From the NCBI RefSeq assembly GCF_009827635.1, contig NZ_WTYW01000003.1, positions 62,001-126,000 on the forward strand: DNA of 64,000 nucleotides, written 5' to 3'. Position 1 is the first letter of the stretch; every line of letters starts with the position of its first letter. The notes below the pieces were generated by a model. That model was given only the letters and a program-made list of their open reading frames with translations. It was not told the DNA's origin and ran no database searches. The DNA is from Parapontixanthobacter aurantiacus (GTDB lineage Bacteria; Pseudomonadota; Alphaproteobacteria; Sphingomonadales; Sphingomonadaceae). Shown piece by piece: positions 8,770-17,118 of this stretch. A program made the translations under genes and the position numbers.

Positions 8770-9219
8770 ATGCCCAACGACACCACATTCAAGAGGCGCC
8801 TCATATTATTAAGCGGCCTCGAAGACTATTCCGATTTCGGGCTTCTGGTGCTGCGCTGCGCGGTGGGAAGCTTCCTGATCTATCAGAGTCATGACAACAT
8901 TTTCAGCACAGAGCGAATGGCCGAATTTGAGTCGTTCATGGATCAATTCGGATTTTCGAACACGGCAGTCTTGGCACCGTTATCGGTGTACGCTCAATTC
9001 ATTGCCGGAATTTGCTTCATTGTCGGGGCTCTAACCCGCTGGCTCGGTCTGATTACCGCGTTTAATTTTTCCGTTGCTGTTTTCATGGTGCATTGGGGGC
9101 AGGATGTGCCCCAGATTTGGCCGGCGGCAATTCTTGTGTTTCTGGGCCTCTATTTCGGCGTTCGCGGGGCGGGACGATACAGCGTCGACCGCATGTTCGA
9201 GACCTCGCCAGATGCGTAA
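8770..9219 (+). CDS. DoxX family membrane protein (149 aa)
   Basis: The ATG at 8770 is chosen because GGAGAAG lies just upstream; an in-frame ATG at 8668 would add 34 residues with no family pattern. The protein has about four membrane segments and the DoxX features: LVLRCAVGSFLIYQSHDNIF at the start, APLSVYAQFIAGICFIVGAL in the middle and a final GLYFGVRGAGRYSVDR. DoxX proteins are small inner-membrane proteins linked to redox or thiol-stress handling; the exact activity is unknown. It probably shares a transcript or control with the LytTR gene before it. Confidence 0.85.
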   Translation: MPNDTTFKRRLILLSGLEDYSDFGLLVLRCAVGSFLIYQSHDNIFSTERMAEFESFMDQFGFSNTAVLAPLSVYAQFIAGICFIVGALTRWLGLITAFNFSVAVFMVHWGQDVPQIWPAAILVFLGLYFGVRGAGRYSVDRMFETSPDA

Positions 9220-9345
9220 CGTTACTCGTGCCAGCAACGTCAGAGAAGACCGTAAGCGGACTGCGCTTCAGACAAACGCGGACCTAGTTTTTGCTAAATC
9301 CCAAATTGACCGCTCGCTGTGCCTTGCACCGCGCTCTTATAAAAA

Positions 9346-9708
9346 ATGTCTGTGATCCTGATGGCGGCCGACCGGAAAGAAGAAGCTGTACGGCGATCAA
9401 ACTTGCTTTCGGCTGCCAATGCGCATGAGCTAGGAAGCCCTTCCTATAAGCATGATTCCTTATACCAGCGAACTTGTATCAAAAATACGATCCAGCGGAT
9501 AACGCAGGCCATCTTGAACTCCGGGGACACGGTCCTTGGAATCAATAGCGAGCTCGACCGCTTTGTGGAGTGCGTTGGAGCTACGCGTAGTTCGTCCAGA
9601 GAGGAGAGAAAGCGCCTTAGCCAACAGATTGCCGTTTGGTTCGAACGTCGAGACTACGATTCTGCGCGCCGTCTTACGGCAGATATGTTGTGCATGTTAT
9701 TGCCCTAA
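9346..9708 (+). CDS. Unknown protein, 120 aa
   Basis: Not recognised. The protein is hydrophilic with two predicted helical stretches (YQRTCIKNTIQRITQAIL and RKRLSQQIAVWFERRDYDSA). The ATG at 9346 lacks a ribosome site, and another ATG at 9361 is possible. No neighbour explains it. The call rests on length and helical periodicity only, so it may be spurious. Confidence 0.3.
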   Translation: MSVILMAADRKEEAVRRSNLLSAANAHELGSPSYKHDSLYQRTCIKNTIQRITQAILNSGDTVLGINSELDRFVECVGATRSSSREERKRLSQQIAVWFERRDYDSARRLTADMLCMLLP

Positions 9709-9898
9709 GTTGATGTTCACAGGTCGGGCGCTTTACACTTGGCATGTATCCTGCGCGTATAACTCCTCAATAAAGTTCGAGCCGTGGGTACGGGGCCCGC
9801 TCAGGCCTATTACAAAACCGAGCCAGACGGTGCCGATAATTTGCAATCGAGCAATAAGCGGCGTTCGGGTTTCGGTTCTGCGGCCATAGACACAGATA

Positions 9899-10822
9899 TC
9901 ACGGCAAAGCGCGACCGGCCTTGACGTTCACGGTCTTGTAGAAGCCCGCCCATTCGCCGTTACCACGTAGATGGGACGTGCGCCAAAAAGTCTTTTCCCC
10001 TCTCGATACGTAATGGCCGCGAACCAGATGTAGCCTTGGCGTCTCGCGGCTGGCGCGCGAACTAGCCCATTCACCGGCGTTGCTTTGTCGTCGAGTCTCG
10101 CCAAGATGCATACTGACTTCAATATGATCGGTAACCGCTTTGATTGGCGCGCCAGAACCGACAGAGGCTGATACGCCATTTCGGGTTTGCACAACATTAG
10201 GACTGTTCAGCAACAGCGAAAACGTAAGCAGATAAGGAAGGTAAAACCACGTACCTTCGGCCTCGAGCGTCAGCATGTTTTGCAGCGTCGCCAGACCTTT
10301 TTTAGACGCCTTCGCGACCCATCGCTCGTCCATTACGATGAAGGCATGTCGCAGAATGTGGTCGAGATGGGGAAACAGCCGGTGGGTGAAGTTTCGACTA
10401 CCCAACGCCGATCGCGGTACGTCGCGATCGAGATCGAATTCGATGGTCCCTGGGAGCCGTTTCGCTGCACCATCGGCCGCAGCGTAAAATGGCACCAATG
10501 TACCGCTACGCCCATCCTCGGTAGCGCGAGCGAGGCAGCCTAATCTAAGCCCGCTGATTTCAGATCCTGGCTCTTCCGGTTCGCAAAACCATTCCAGCCA
10601 AAAATCCGACGCCGGCAAACGGAGCACGTCTTTCTCGAGAGACATCAACTCCGGACAGTCCCGGATGAGGTCAGCGCACTGCAGCGACGCGTCAATATCA
10701 AGAACGTAGCGCAGCGGACATGCGGCCAAGCGCACGGCGTCTCTACGGGATACCCGTGCATCGGAACTCGGAAGTACAGCCCGGCTATCCAAAATCCTAT
10801 GCATCAACGTCATAAACCACAT
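9899..10822 (-). CDS. Unknown conserved-looking protein, 307 aa
   Basis: Soluble protein without signal peptide. The C-terminal region has the block RLHLVRGHYVSRGEKTFWR followed by TSHLRGNGEW. I know this H-VRGH-x-R-G...WR..H-RG pattern from proteins of unknown function in phage and plasmid regions, but I cannot name a family. The start is uncertain: ATG codons at 10822, 10813 and 10804 are all in frame, and the palindrome at 10827-10843 lies five bases before the first, so a later one may be used. It is divergent from the PadR-family gene. Confidence 0.6.
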   Translation of the reverse strand: MWFMTLMHRILDSRAVLPSSDARVSRRDAVRLAACPLRYVLDIDASLQCADLIRDCPELMSLEKDVLRLPASDFWLEWFCEPEEPGSEISGLRLGCLARATEDGRSGTLVPFYAAADGAAKRLPGTIEFDLDRDVPRSALGSRNFTHRLFPHLDHILRHAFIVMDERWVAKASKKGLATLQNMLTLEAEGTWFYLPYLLTFSLLLNSPNVVQTRNGVSASVGSGAPIKAVTDHIEVSMHLGETRRQSNAGEWASSRASRETPRLHLVRGHYVSRGEKTFWRTSHLRGNGEWAGFYKTVNVKAGRALP

Positions 10823-10826
10823 TTAA

Positions 10827-10843
10827 TAGTACGCAACGTACTA
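10827..10843. promoter_or_regulatory. Palindromic operator candidate, site 1
   Basis: TAGTACG-CAA-CGTACTA is a perfect 7-base inverted repeat with a three-base centre, directly in front of the 9899-10822 gene and on the PadR gene's upstream side. A near copy (one mismatch) occurs at 11577-11593 before the TonB receptor, which makes chance unlikely. Confidence 0.55.
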
Positions 10844-10983
10844 CGCAAGGCTATTTATCGGTGTTAGTTTCGGGGATTTCGACGGGTGCGTTCGCGATCG
10901 CGCAAATGTTTCGAGAGACATACGCTTAGCGAGAGTGCATGCCCGCAGCGCAGAGGCCGCATCAAGCCAGGGAGTTCTCGTGA

Positions 10984-11538
10984 ATGCCTAGTCCGCTCAC
11001 TCATCATGAAAGCCATATTCTGGCGATCATTCGTAAGTGGCAGCCGGTAACCGCTTATTTCGTGCGCAAGGCAATTCCTCGCAGTTTGGCAACGACTTTT
11101 TCTGACAGTCCGGGAAGCATTTATCCCGCGATCGAACGGCTGAAGAAAAGGGAGCTTATCGATACCGAACCGGGGCCAGAAAACGCACGGAAGTCAGAAC
11201 TGCTCTCCTGTACGGCACAAGGCGAGGAAGCGGCGCAAACTTGGATCACGACTATTGTTCATTCTGATCTCCTGCCCGAAGATCCCTGGCGCACCCGAGT
11301 ACTCCTGTCAGAAGGTCTGACGCTTCATGACCGGCGGCTTTGGCTGCTGGCGATGCGTTCTGCCGTCGCGGTCGAACTAGACCGCATTCTGGCCCGAATA
11401 GAGATTGCAACCGACCGGTTCGAATTGGATGCCCTGGAGAACGCTCGGTTAACGAGCGATGCTCGCACGATCTGGATCGATCGTTTAATAGCGCGCACCT
11501 TGACGGATGAACCTAACCAAAATCCGGATAAACCGTAA
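10984..11538 (+). CDS. PadR-like winged-helix transcriptional regulator (184 aa)
   Basis: The N-terminal 75 residues fit a PadR winged helix: HESHILAIIRKWQPVTAYFVRKAI, then GSIYPAIERLKKRELI as the recognition helix and a wing with a positively charged turn. The C-terminal part (about 95-165) is helical, as in the PadR dimerisation domain (DRRLWLLAMRSAVAVELDRIL). It lies between the two copies of the TAGTACG palindrome, and the second lies in front of the TonB receptor gene, so it most likely represses that receptor and the divergent gene. The small ligand sensed is unknown. Confidence 0.75.
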   Translation: MPSPLTHHESHILAIIRKWQPVTAYFVRKAIPRSLATTFSDSPGSIYPAIERLKKRELIDTEPGPENARKSELLSCTAQGEEAAQTWITTIVHSDLLPEDPWRTRVLLSEGLTLHDRRLWLLAMRSAVAVELDRILARIEIATDRFELDALENARLTSDARTIWIDRLIARTLTDEPNQNPDKP

Positions 11539-11576
11539 ACGCGCGTGTAACCAAGAAGCCACACCTTTCCTCGCAT

Positions 11577-11593
11577 TAGTACGAATCGAACTA
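11577..11593. promoter_or_regulatory. Palindromic operator candidate, site 2
   Basis: TAGTACG-AAT-CGAACTA matches site 1 in all but one base of the half-sites. TATAAG at 11592-11597 overlaps its right edge and could be the -10 of the TonB receptor gene, so a bound protein would block the promoter. Confidence 0.5.
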
Positions 11594-11664
11594 TAAGGGG
11601 GTTTGGCTCTTTGCGAGTTTGAGATAGGACCTTGACCACTCAACAGGTAAGGATTCTCAGACTT

Positions 11665-14604
11665 ATGTATATTCGCAAGATATTCGGCCGTCCTGGACTA
11701 TTGGCCGGGACAGCGCTGGCGATAGCCGTTCAAGCATCTTCGCTAACGGCGCAGGAGCTGCCCGAAGAACAGACCGGTAGTGAGGTAGAAGGGGCGCCGA
11801 TCGTGGTGACCGGTTCTCGCATTCCCCGGCCAGAGGTCGAATCGGAAGTGCCGGTTGCGATCGTCGATAGCGAGCAGATCCTGCGAGACGCGGCGGGCAA
11901 CGTCTCTGACGTAATTAACGAATTGCCCCAAGTCGGAATCGGATCGACGCGGACTAACACGAACTTCCTTACGTCTGGCACCGGAATTGCGACCGTGAAC
12001 CTCCGTGCCCTCGGATCCAGCCGCACCTTAACGCTCGTCAATGGCCGGCGCTTCATCAGCGGATTCGCTGGCGATTCCGCTGTGGATCTCAACAACATCC
12101 CAATCGATCTGATTGAACGTTTCGAGGTCGTTACGGGCGGATCTTCCGCAGTTTATGGGTCCGATGCAGTGGCCGGCGTCGTCAATTTCATTTTGCGCGA
12201 TGAATTCGACGGCTTCCAGGTTCGCGCTCAAGCGGGAATAACCGAGGCCGGCGATAATCCTCGCTATCTACTCAGCGCTATGGGGGGGACGACCTGGGGC
12301 AACGATAGCCAAGGCAATATCATACTCAATTTTCAATATGACCAAGACGAAGGACTGCGTTCAAGGAACCGCGATATTTCGGATGAGGATTGCGCCAATC
12401 TAATTTGCGGACCTGCCTCATACAGTTCGTTCGCGCCGCAGGGTCAGTTCCAGCTGGTTGATGCCGGCGGCACGCCGGTCCCGATATTACCCGGCGACGT
12501 CAGTACCTTCTCATTCAACCGCGATAACAGCCTTGCCTACATCTCCAATCTGGGCGCACCGGGTTACGGATTCAATCGGAACAACGAGCGCTACATTTCC
12601 GTGCCAATTGAACGGTACCTCGCCTACGCTGTTGCCAATTACGACCTTGGAAACGCGGCCGAGCTTTACGGCGAAGCGACCTATGCGCGGGTGTTGTCCA
12701 ACTCGCGTCTCGAACCGTTCGCGCTCGATCTGCTCGGCGACATTTACTTCAGACCGCAAGATCCATTTGGTATTCCGATTACGAATGCGTTTATACCCGA
12801 CGATATTGCCGCGGCAATTGAAGCGGCCAATTCGGACGCCGATCCTTCGAACGACGTAGACGCGATTGGCGGCCGGCGGCGTCAAAACGATGTATTTGAC
12901 CGTAGCAATACCGTGAAGCGCGAGACGTGGAGGGCCGTCCTCGGAATACGCGGCGATTTTACCGACCGGATCGGTTTCGACGTCAGCTATGTGTACGGTC
13001 ATCTCGTTGACTTCAACGCTAGCGAAGACATTGACAACAATCGCTACCGCAATGCCCTCGACTCGATCCGGTTAGGCTCCGGCGATGTCGTTGGCGTTGA
13101 CATTGTCTGCCGGAGCGAGGAAGCGCGCGCGGAAGGCTGCGTTCCAATCGATTTGTTCGGTTTCAACACGGTCGATCCCGCCGCGGCAGCCTACGTCCAG
13201 GCTGTGGTGCCCAAGTCTCAGGAGATTACTAACGAGCAACATGTCGCAACGGCGGTGCTTTCTTCTGCAGATTTGTTCGATTTGTGGGGTGCTGGGGGAG
13301 TCGGCGCGGCCTTAGGGATCGAATACCGCTACGATTCGACGGTGGATGATCTGGACATTCTCACCAATACCGGCGGGAATTCCGGAAACACCCTGCCCGA
13401 CCTTGTCGGCAGCCAAGATGTTTTCGAAGTCTTTGGTGAGGTAAGCGTTCCCCTCATCAGCGATGCTCCGTTCTTTCACTACTTGGGACTGAACGGTGCA
13501 GCGAGATATTCCGACTACTCCACTATCGGCAGTGTTTTCAGCTGGAATGCCGGCGCTGAATGGGAGCCAGTATCTGGCCTTAAGTTCCGGGGACGCTATG
13601 CAGTATCCAACCGGGCGCCTAACAATTCCGAACTGTTCAGCCAGCCGTCGGAAACCTTCGCTTCCGTAATTGATCCCTGCGACGGTGTGACGGCAACTTC
13701 CACCGGCGAATTTGATGCCGCGTGCCGCGCAATCCCAGCGATCAACTCGTTCTTAGCAGCGAACCCGGGGCAGGCATTCACCTACACGCTTGCCGATACG
13801 CAAGGCGTGAACGGTTTCATCGGGGGTAACATCAATCTCCAAGAAGAAACCAGCACAACGATCACAGCTGGCGTCGTGGTTGCTCCGAATCTCGTACGTG
13901 GTCTGTCGCTGAGCGTCGATTACTTCGATATCAGTATCGAAGACGCCGTTAGTACGGTCGGACGCAACTTTACGATTCAAGAGTGTTTGCTTACCAATGA
14001 ACCCGTCTTCTGCGACCAGGTTATTCGCTTTCCTACTGGAAGATTGCAGACTGTGAATTCGCAGCTCATCAACATCGCTGGTTTTGATGTTCGCGGTGTC
14101 GATGCGCAACTGCGCTATCAAACCGCTCCTGGTTTCGCTGACGACGATTTCTTTTCGGCTAATATTAATTACACATACCTGATCGATTTCATCACGCAAA
14201 GTGATCCATCTTCGGACCCGGTCGATAATGCAGGTACATTCGGCGCGTCATTCTCTACGCATCGCGCGTCTGCCCGGGCTACGTATGGAGTAGAAGGTAT
14301 CAGCTTGAGCTGGCAAACCACTTTCTTGAGCGGAGCGCCGTATATTAATCCGGACAACTTCATAAGTAACAATCCGGACGTGGTTGCGCTCAATGATATC
14401 GATGATTATTTCTTGCACAATGCGCAGATCTCGTTCGATCCGAACGAGAACATAACATTCTATTTTAATGTGGATAATATTTTCGATACAAAGCCGCAGT
14501 ACCTGCCAGGGACTCCTTTCGGTACGCCAACTGGCTTGGAGACCGCACCTGATTTCGATCTTTTCGGTCGTCGTTACACTGCCGGCATCAGGGCGAAACT
14601 CTGA
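11665..14604 (+). CDS. TonB-dependent receptor (979 aa)
   Basis: Outer-membrane transporter of the large sphingomonad type. From the ATG at 11665, a signal peptide (GLLAGTALAIAVQASSLTAQ) is followed by the TonB-box-like region IVVTGSRIPRPEVESEVPV, the plug (about 45-165, with LNLRALGSSRTLTLVNGRR-type signature and GSSAVYGSDAVAGVVNFIL) and a long barrel ending FGRRYTAGIRAKL. An upstream TTG at 11632 is in frame, but the ATG starts a standard signal peptide. This plug signature is shared by receptors for plant oligosaccharides, peptides and aromatic compounds in this order, so the substrate is not known. It is next to a PadR gene and a matching palindrome, suggesting ligand-responsive repression. 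Confidence 0.9.
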   Translation: MYIRKIFGRPGLLAGTALAIAVQASSLTAQELPEEQTGSEVEGAPIVVTGSRIPRPEVESEVPVAIVDSEQILRDAAGNVSDVINELPQVGIGSTRTNTNFLTSGTGIATVNLRALGSSRTLTLVNGRRFISGFAGDSAVDLNNIPIDLIERFEVVTGGSSAVYGSDAVAGVVNFILRDEFDGFQVRAQAGITEAGDNPRYLLSAMGGTTWGNDSQGNIILNFQYDQDEGLRSRNRDISDEDCANLICGPASYSSFAPQGQFQLVDAGGTPVPILPGDVSTFSFNRDNSLAYISNLGAPGYGFNRNNERYISVPIERYLAYAVANYDLGNAAELYGEATYARVLSNSRLEPFALDLLGDIYFRPQDPFGIPITNAFIPDDIAAAIEAANSDADPSNDVDAIGGRRRQNDVFDRSNTVKRETWRAVLGIRGDFTDRIGFDVSYVYGHLVDFNASEDIDNNRYRNALDSIRLGSGDVVGVDIVCRSEEARAEGCVPIDLFGFNTVDPAAAAYVQAVVPKSQEITNEQHVATAVLSSADLFDLWGAGGVGAALGIEYRYDSTVDDLDILTNTGGNSGNTLPDLVGSQDVFEVFGEVSVPLISDAPFFHYLGLNGAARYSDYSTIGSVFSWNAGAEWEPVSGLKFRGRYAVSNRAPNNSELFSQPSETFASVIDPCDGVTATSTGEFDAACRAIPAINSFLAANPGQAFTYTLADTQGVNGFIGGNINLQEETSTTITAGVVVAPNLVRGLSLSVDYFDISIEDAVSTVGRNFTIQECLLTNEPVFCDQVIRFPTGRLQTVNSQLINIAGFDVRGVDAQLRYQTAPGFADDDFFSANINYTYLIDFITQSDPSSDPVDNAGTFGASFSTHRASARATYGVEGISLSWQTTFLSGAPYINPDNFISNNPDVVALNDIDDYFLHNAQISFDPNENITFYFNVDNIFDTKPQYLPGTPFGTPTGLETAPDFDLFGRRYTAGIRAKL

Positions 14605-14613
14605 TTAGGGCGG

Positions 14614-14637
14614 GAGGGGGGGGCTTCCCCCCCCCTC
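14614..14637 (+). terminator. G8/C8 hairpin after the TonB receptor
   Basis: GA-G8, loop CTTC, C8-TC gives a ten-base-pair stem ten bases after the stop codon. No T-run follows, so it is not a classical intrinsic terminator, but the stem is strong enough to stall or protect the transcript. Confidence 0.5.
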
Positions 14638-14648
14638 TCGATAAGCCG

Positions 14649-14903
14649 ACCCTTACACGGATGGCCGGTAAGAGGCTCGCCTTTGTCGAACAACTCATGT
14701 TCTGGCGCGCCAGCCCTTATCGCATGCTTATAGCCCACCTCTTCCAGTACCGTACGAATGGTTGCCATGGCCAGCGGTTCTGGCGCACCAACAAGCAAGT
14801 CCAGAAATGGCTTGGCAACGATACTAGGAATACTCGGGCTGCTACCATGCCCGAGCGCGCCCTTAAACCGATTTAGTGCGGGCGCTAGAATTTCAGTCTC
14901 TTC
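14649..14903 (-). pseudogene. GrpB-family (UPF0157) protein remnant
   Basis: One frame without a start codon reads ALGHGSSPSIPSIVAKPFLD, then LLVGAPEPLAMATIRTVLEE, VGYKH and finally ELFDKGEPLTGHPCK. This matches the GrpB pattern in order: the 'HVGSTAVPGLAAKPVIDILVGV' region, the helix before 'LGY', and the 'FF-K-G-P-x-THHLH' region. A TAG at 14904-14906 lies directly upstream, and the last third of the family is absent: the frame runs into the G/C hairpin after the receptor. It is a truncated relic. GrpB proteins belong to the nucleotidyltransferase superfamily. Confidence 0.55.
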
Positions 14904-14906
14904 CTA

Positions 14907-15264
14907 GAAGGACGTTTCTCACACCGCGGTCGGATCCGGGAGGCAACCTTGCTTCGCGCAAGTCCAAGCTTGTCGCTCCGCTGAATCCCAAGTCATTCTT
15001 TTGCAAATCATTAACAAGACCGGTGCTCCATTTGCCCACATACCAGAATTCTATAGAAGGCTACACGACAGCACTAGAGTCGTTACTGACTAACCCGCGT
15101 TTGAGCTCGCAATAGCGGAAGCAGCCGATTCGCTAGTGGACAGTGCTAACCGTCGCAAGTGTCCTAATATGGGTGGAAGGCAATCGTTAGATTGTCTGGT
15201 GACAAGGCCGAAGTCATCGGAGATCAATCCGGTCATGAAATTCGTGAAGCAATAAATTAGAAGC
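14907..15264. other. Gap without a supported gene
   Basis: A+T-rich stretch between two gene relics. Short frames only, with no ribosome sites or family patterns. It most likely holds further decayed DNA of the island. Confidence 0.4.
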
Positions 15265-15267
15265 TGT

Positions 15268-15540
15268 CCGGTTTGAATATCAGCCGCTCGCACTGGCTCG
15301 CCGTATTAAGCTGTCGATCTAGGGTGCGATGGCTGCGCGCGTATCGGAGAGATGTTCGAGCAGGTCGTCGCGGAAGACCTGCTGTTGAAGAACGAACCGA
15401 ACTCGCCTGTGCGGAAGAATGTGAGGCAATAGCGGTTCGCCATTACGGCGTCGTAGGAAAAGGCTCGGGAATACAGGGAAAAGCTCGAGAATTGCTGCGG
15501 AAGTCGAGAACCCACTTCCAATCCGGTTCCAACTCGGGGT
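15268..15540 (-). pseudogene. Decayed TonB-dependent receptor, C-terminal part
   Basis: Read in three shifting frames, this piece aligns with the end of the receptor at 713-2839: DWKWVLDFRSNSRAF with DWEWSLDVRRDAGAF, RAFSYDAVMANRYCLTFFRTGEF (shared AFSY and TFFRT-EF), then LSDTRAAIAP-IDSLI with YRADARTAIALEVDNLF. At least two frameshifts and internal stops separate the blocks. The rest of the gene is missing. It is a paralogue that was once on the same strand as the intact receptor. Confidence 0.65.
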
Positions 15541-15685
15541 ATGCAATAGTAGACACTCCGGCTTCGGCCGATTGAAATCATTTAGCTTACATTCAGCTTT
15601 CTCAAAAGCTGTCTTGATGCAGTCGAATAGTGATGGACGATGCAGGCTTTTACCTAACGACAACGAATAGGCTTTTCTTGCAAGC

Positions 15686-16861
15686 TCACACTTTACCGCT
15701 TGACGATTCGATCGCGGCACCAAGCAAATTCGCTGCAACAAGAGCAGGATCTGCTTCCAAGTGAGCGTAGCGAAGCGTTGTTTGAGCTTGCGTATGGCCA
15801 AGCAATTTTCCGACAATAGTCAGCGAAGCTCCCGCACCTATCGCTATGCTTGCAGCAGTGTGTCGTAAATCATGAATGCGCACACCATCTAGACGGGCGT
15901 GCTCGCAAACGCGTAGCCAAGGCTTACGTAAATTAACGATGGGCTTATCAAGATCGCTACCAGGGAACATAAACCGCGTTTTACCAGTAGACTTTCGCTG
16001 CGAACGACAGATCTCCAAAGCTGCTTCAGATAAATAAATTAACTTAGCTCCGGACTTGCTATCAGGTAAAGCGAGCGTCTTCCGTTCTTCGCTTAACCAC
16101 GACCATTCCGCAGTCGTAATTTCTCTCGATCTAGCGCCTGTATGGAGTAGGAGTTGAATTGCGTTTGCCGCGCTCACCGAAATAAGTTGGCGGCTTTGTA
16201 GTTCATTTAACGACGCGTAAAGTCTTCCTAACTCTTCTTTCGAAAGAAAGCGCTGGCGTGCAATTTCCTTAAACTTTTCGACCGCTTTACATGGGTTTGT
16301 CCCTGACGATCTCCAACCCCACCGTTCCGCCAAATTGAATATGCGAGAAAGTAATGCAAGCGTTCGGTTCGCTCGATAAGGTGTCTGACTAAGGGATTTG
16401 TGCAGTTTCTCAACATCATCTGTCGTAATTTCGTCAACGAGTGAAGTACCGAGCCGCGGTTTAATCAGAGTTTCCCAGGCAGCTTGATAGTCCCGCTTGG
16501 TCGTACTCTTCTTTTGCGGCAGGTAGTCACTGGCGAACCGATCCCAAGCTTCGGACAATGATGGTGGCTGCTCGCTTTTACCGTTGGCCGCCCTTGGATC
16601 GACGCCTCGCGCTAAACATGCCGTGGCTTGCTGCGCCAATCTGCGAGCATCATCAGTCGAAAGGACGCCATGACTTCCTAGCTGCATCCATTTTTGTATG
16701 CGATTGGGCCCATGTCCGAACCTATATTTGAATACATATTTACGTTTGCCAGATGGAAGCACCTTTAGTCCAAACCCTGCAATGCGATCATCCCAAAGAT
16801 ATAACGGAGATTGCGATGGAGCCATGACCTTCTCGACCTGAGTTTTCGTAAGCTTCGGCAT
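15686..16861 (-). CDS. Tyrosine recombinase / integrase with DUF4102 N-terminus (391 aa)
   Basis: Site-specific recombinase that integrates and excises a mobile island. The N-terminal DUF4102 arm (about 5-95: YLWDDRIAGFGLKVLPSGKR, DARRLAQQA) and the SAM-like core-binding domain (about 100-185) are complete. The catalytic domain has R244 (TGARSRE), K region near 267-272, H330 and R333 (IHDLRHTAAS), H356 (LGHTQ) and Tyr365 (TTLRYAHL), so all key residues are present. The ATG at 16861 is followed closely upstream by the tRNA-Lys fragment at 17050-17097, the normal place for a P4-type integrase. The gene is A+T-richer than the core genes. Confidence 0.93.
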   Translation of the reverse strand: MPKLTKTQVEKVMAPSQSPLYLWDDRIAGFGLKVLPSGKRKYVFKYRFGHGPNRIQKWMQLGSHGVLSTDDARRLAQQATACLARGVDPRAANGKSEQPPSLSEAWDRFASDYLPQKKSTTKRDYQAAWETLIKPRLGTSLVDEITTDDVEKLHKSLSQTPYRANRTLALLSRIFNLAERWGWRSSGTNPCKAVEKFKEIARQRFLSKEELGRLYASLNELQSRQLISVSAANAIQLLLHTGARSREITTAEWSWLSEERKTLALPDSKSGAKLIYLSEAALEICRSQRKSTGKTRFMFPGSDLDKPIVNLRKPWLRVCEHARLDGVRIHDLRHTAASIAIGAGASLTIVGKLLGHTQAQTTLRYAHLEADPALVAANLLGAAIESSSGKV

Positions 16862-17049
16862 GCCACATCTCCTTCAATCCTATGTCCTTCCGGTACCATT
16901 CTGGCAACCAGGTAGCAACCACAACAGATAGAATTCAGTAGAAGGCTAGAGTACGATAGTCGATCCTGACTCCGTTTTTTTGCCTGTAATTATAATGAGA
17001 TGTAGAGCGACGGGTAAATTCAGAGCAAGTCGTAGAAGCGCGATAGAAT

Positions 17050-17097
17050 TGACTTTTAATCAGTAGGTCGCTGGTTCGAACCCAGCAGGGCTCACCA
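17050..17097 (+). other. tRNA-Lys(TTT) 3' fragment: attachment site at right end of island
   Basis: The sequence carries the anticodon loop CTTTTAA, a perfect T-arm (GCTGG-TTCGAAC-CCAGC), the 3' acceptor strand AGGGCTC and ACCA. The 5' half does not fit: the bases where GAGCCCT is needed read GAGCAAG, and no D-arm forms. This is therefore the 3' half only, as left at the far end of an element that integrated into tRNA-Lys. The intact tRNA should lie at the other end of the island, left of the window. Confidence 0.75.
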
Positions 17098-17118
17098 TTT
17101 ACAAGACGCGGGACCCGG

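Noticed and set aside
17021-17097. A functional tRNA-Lys gene
   Set aside because: The 3' half is perfect, but the 5' acceptor strand mismatches at three of seven bases and no D-arm can form, so it is an attachment remnant.
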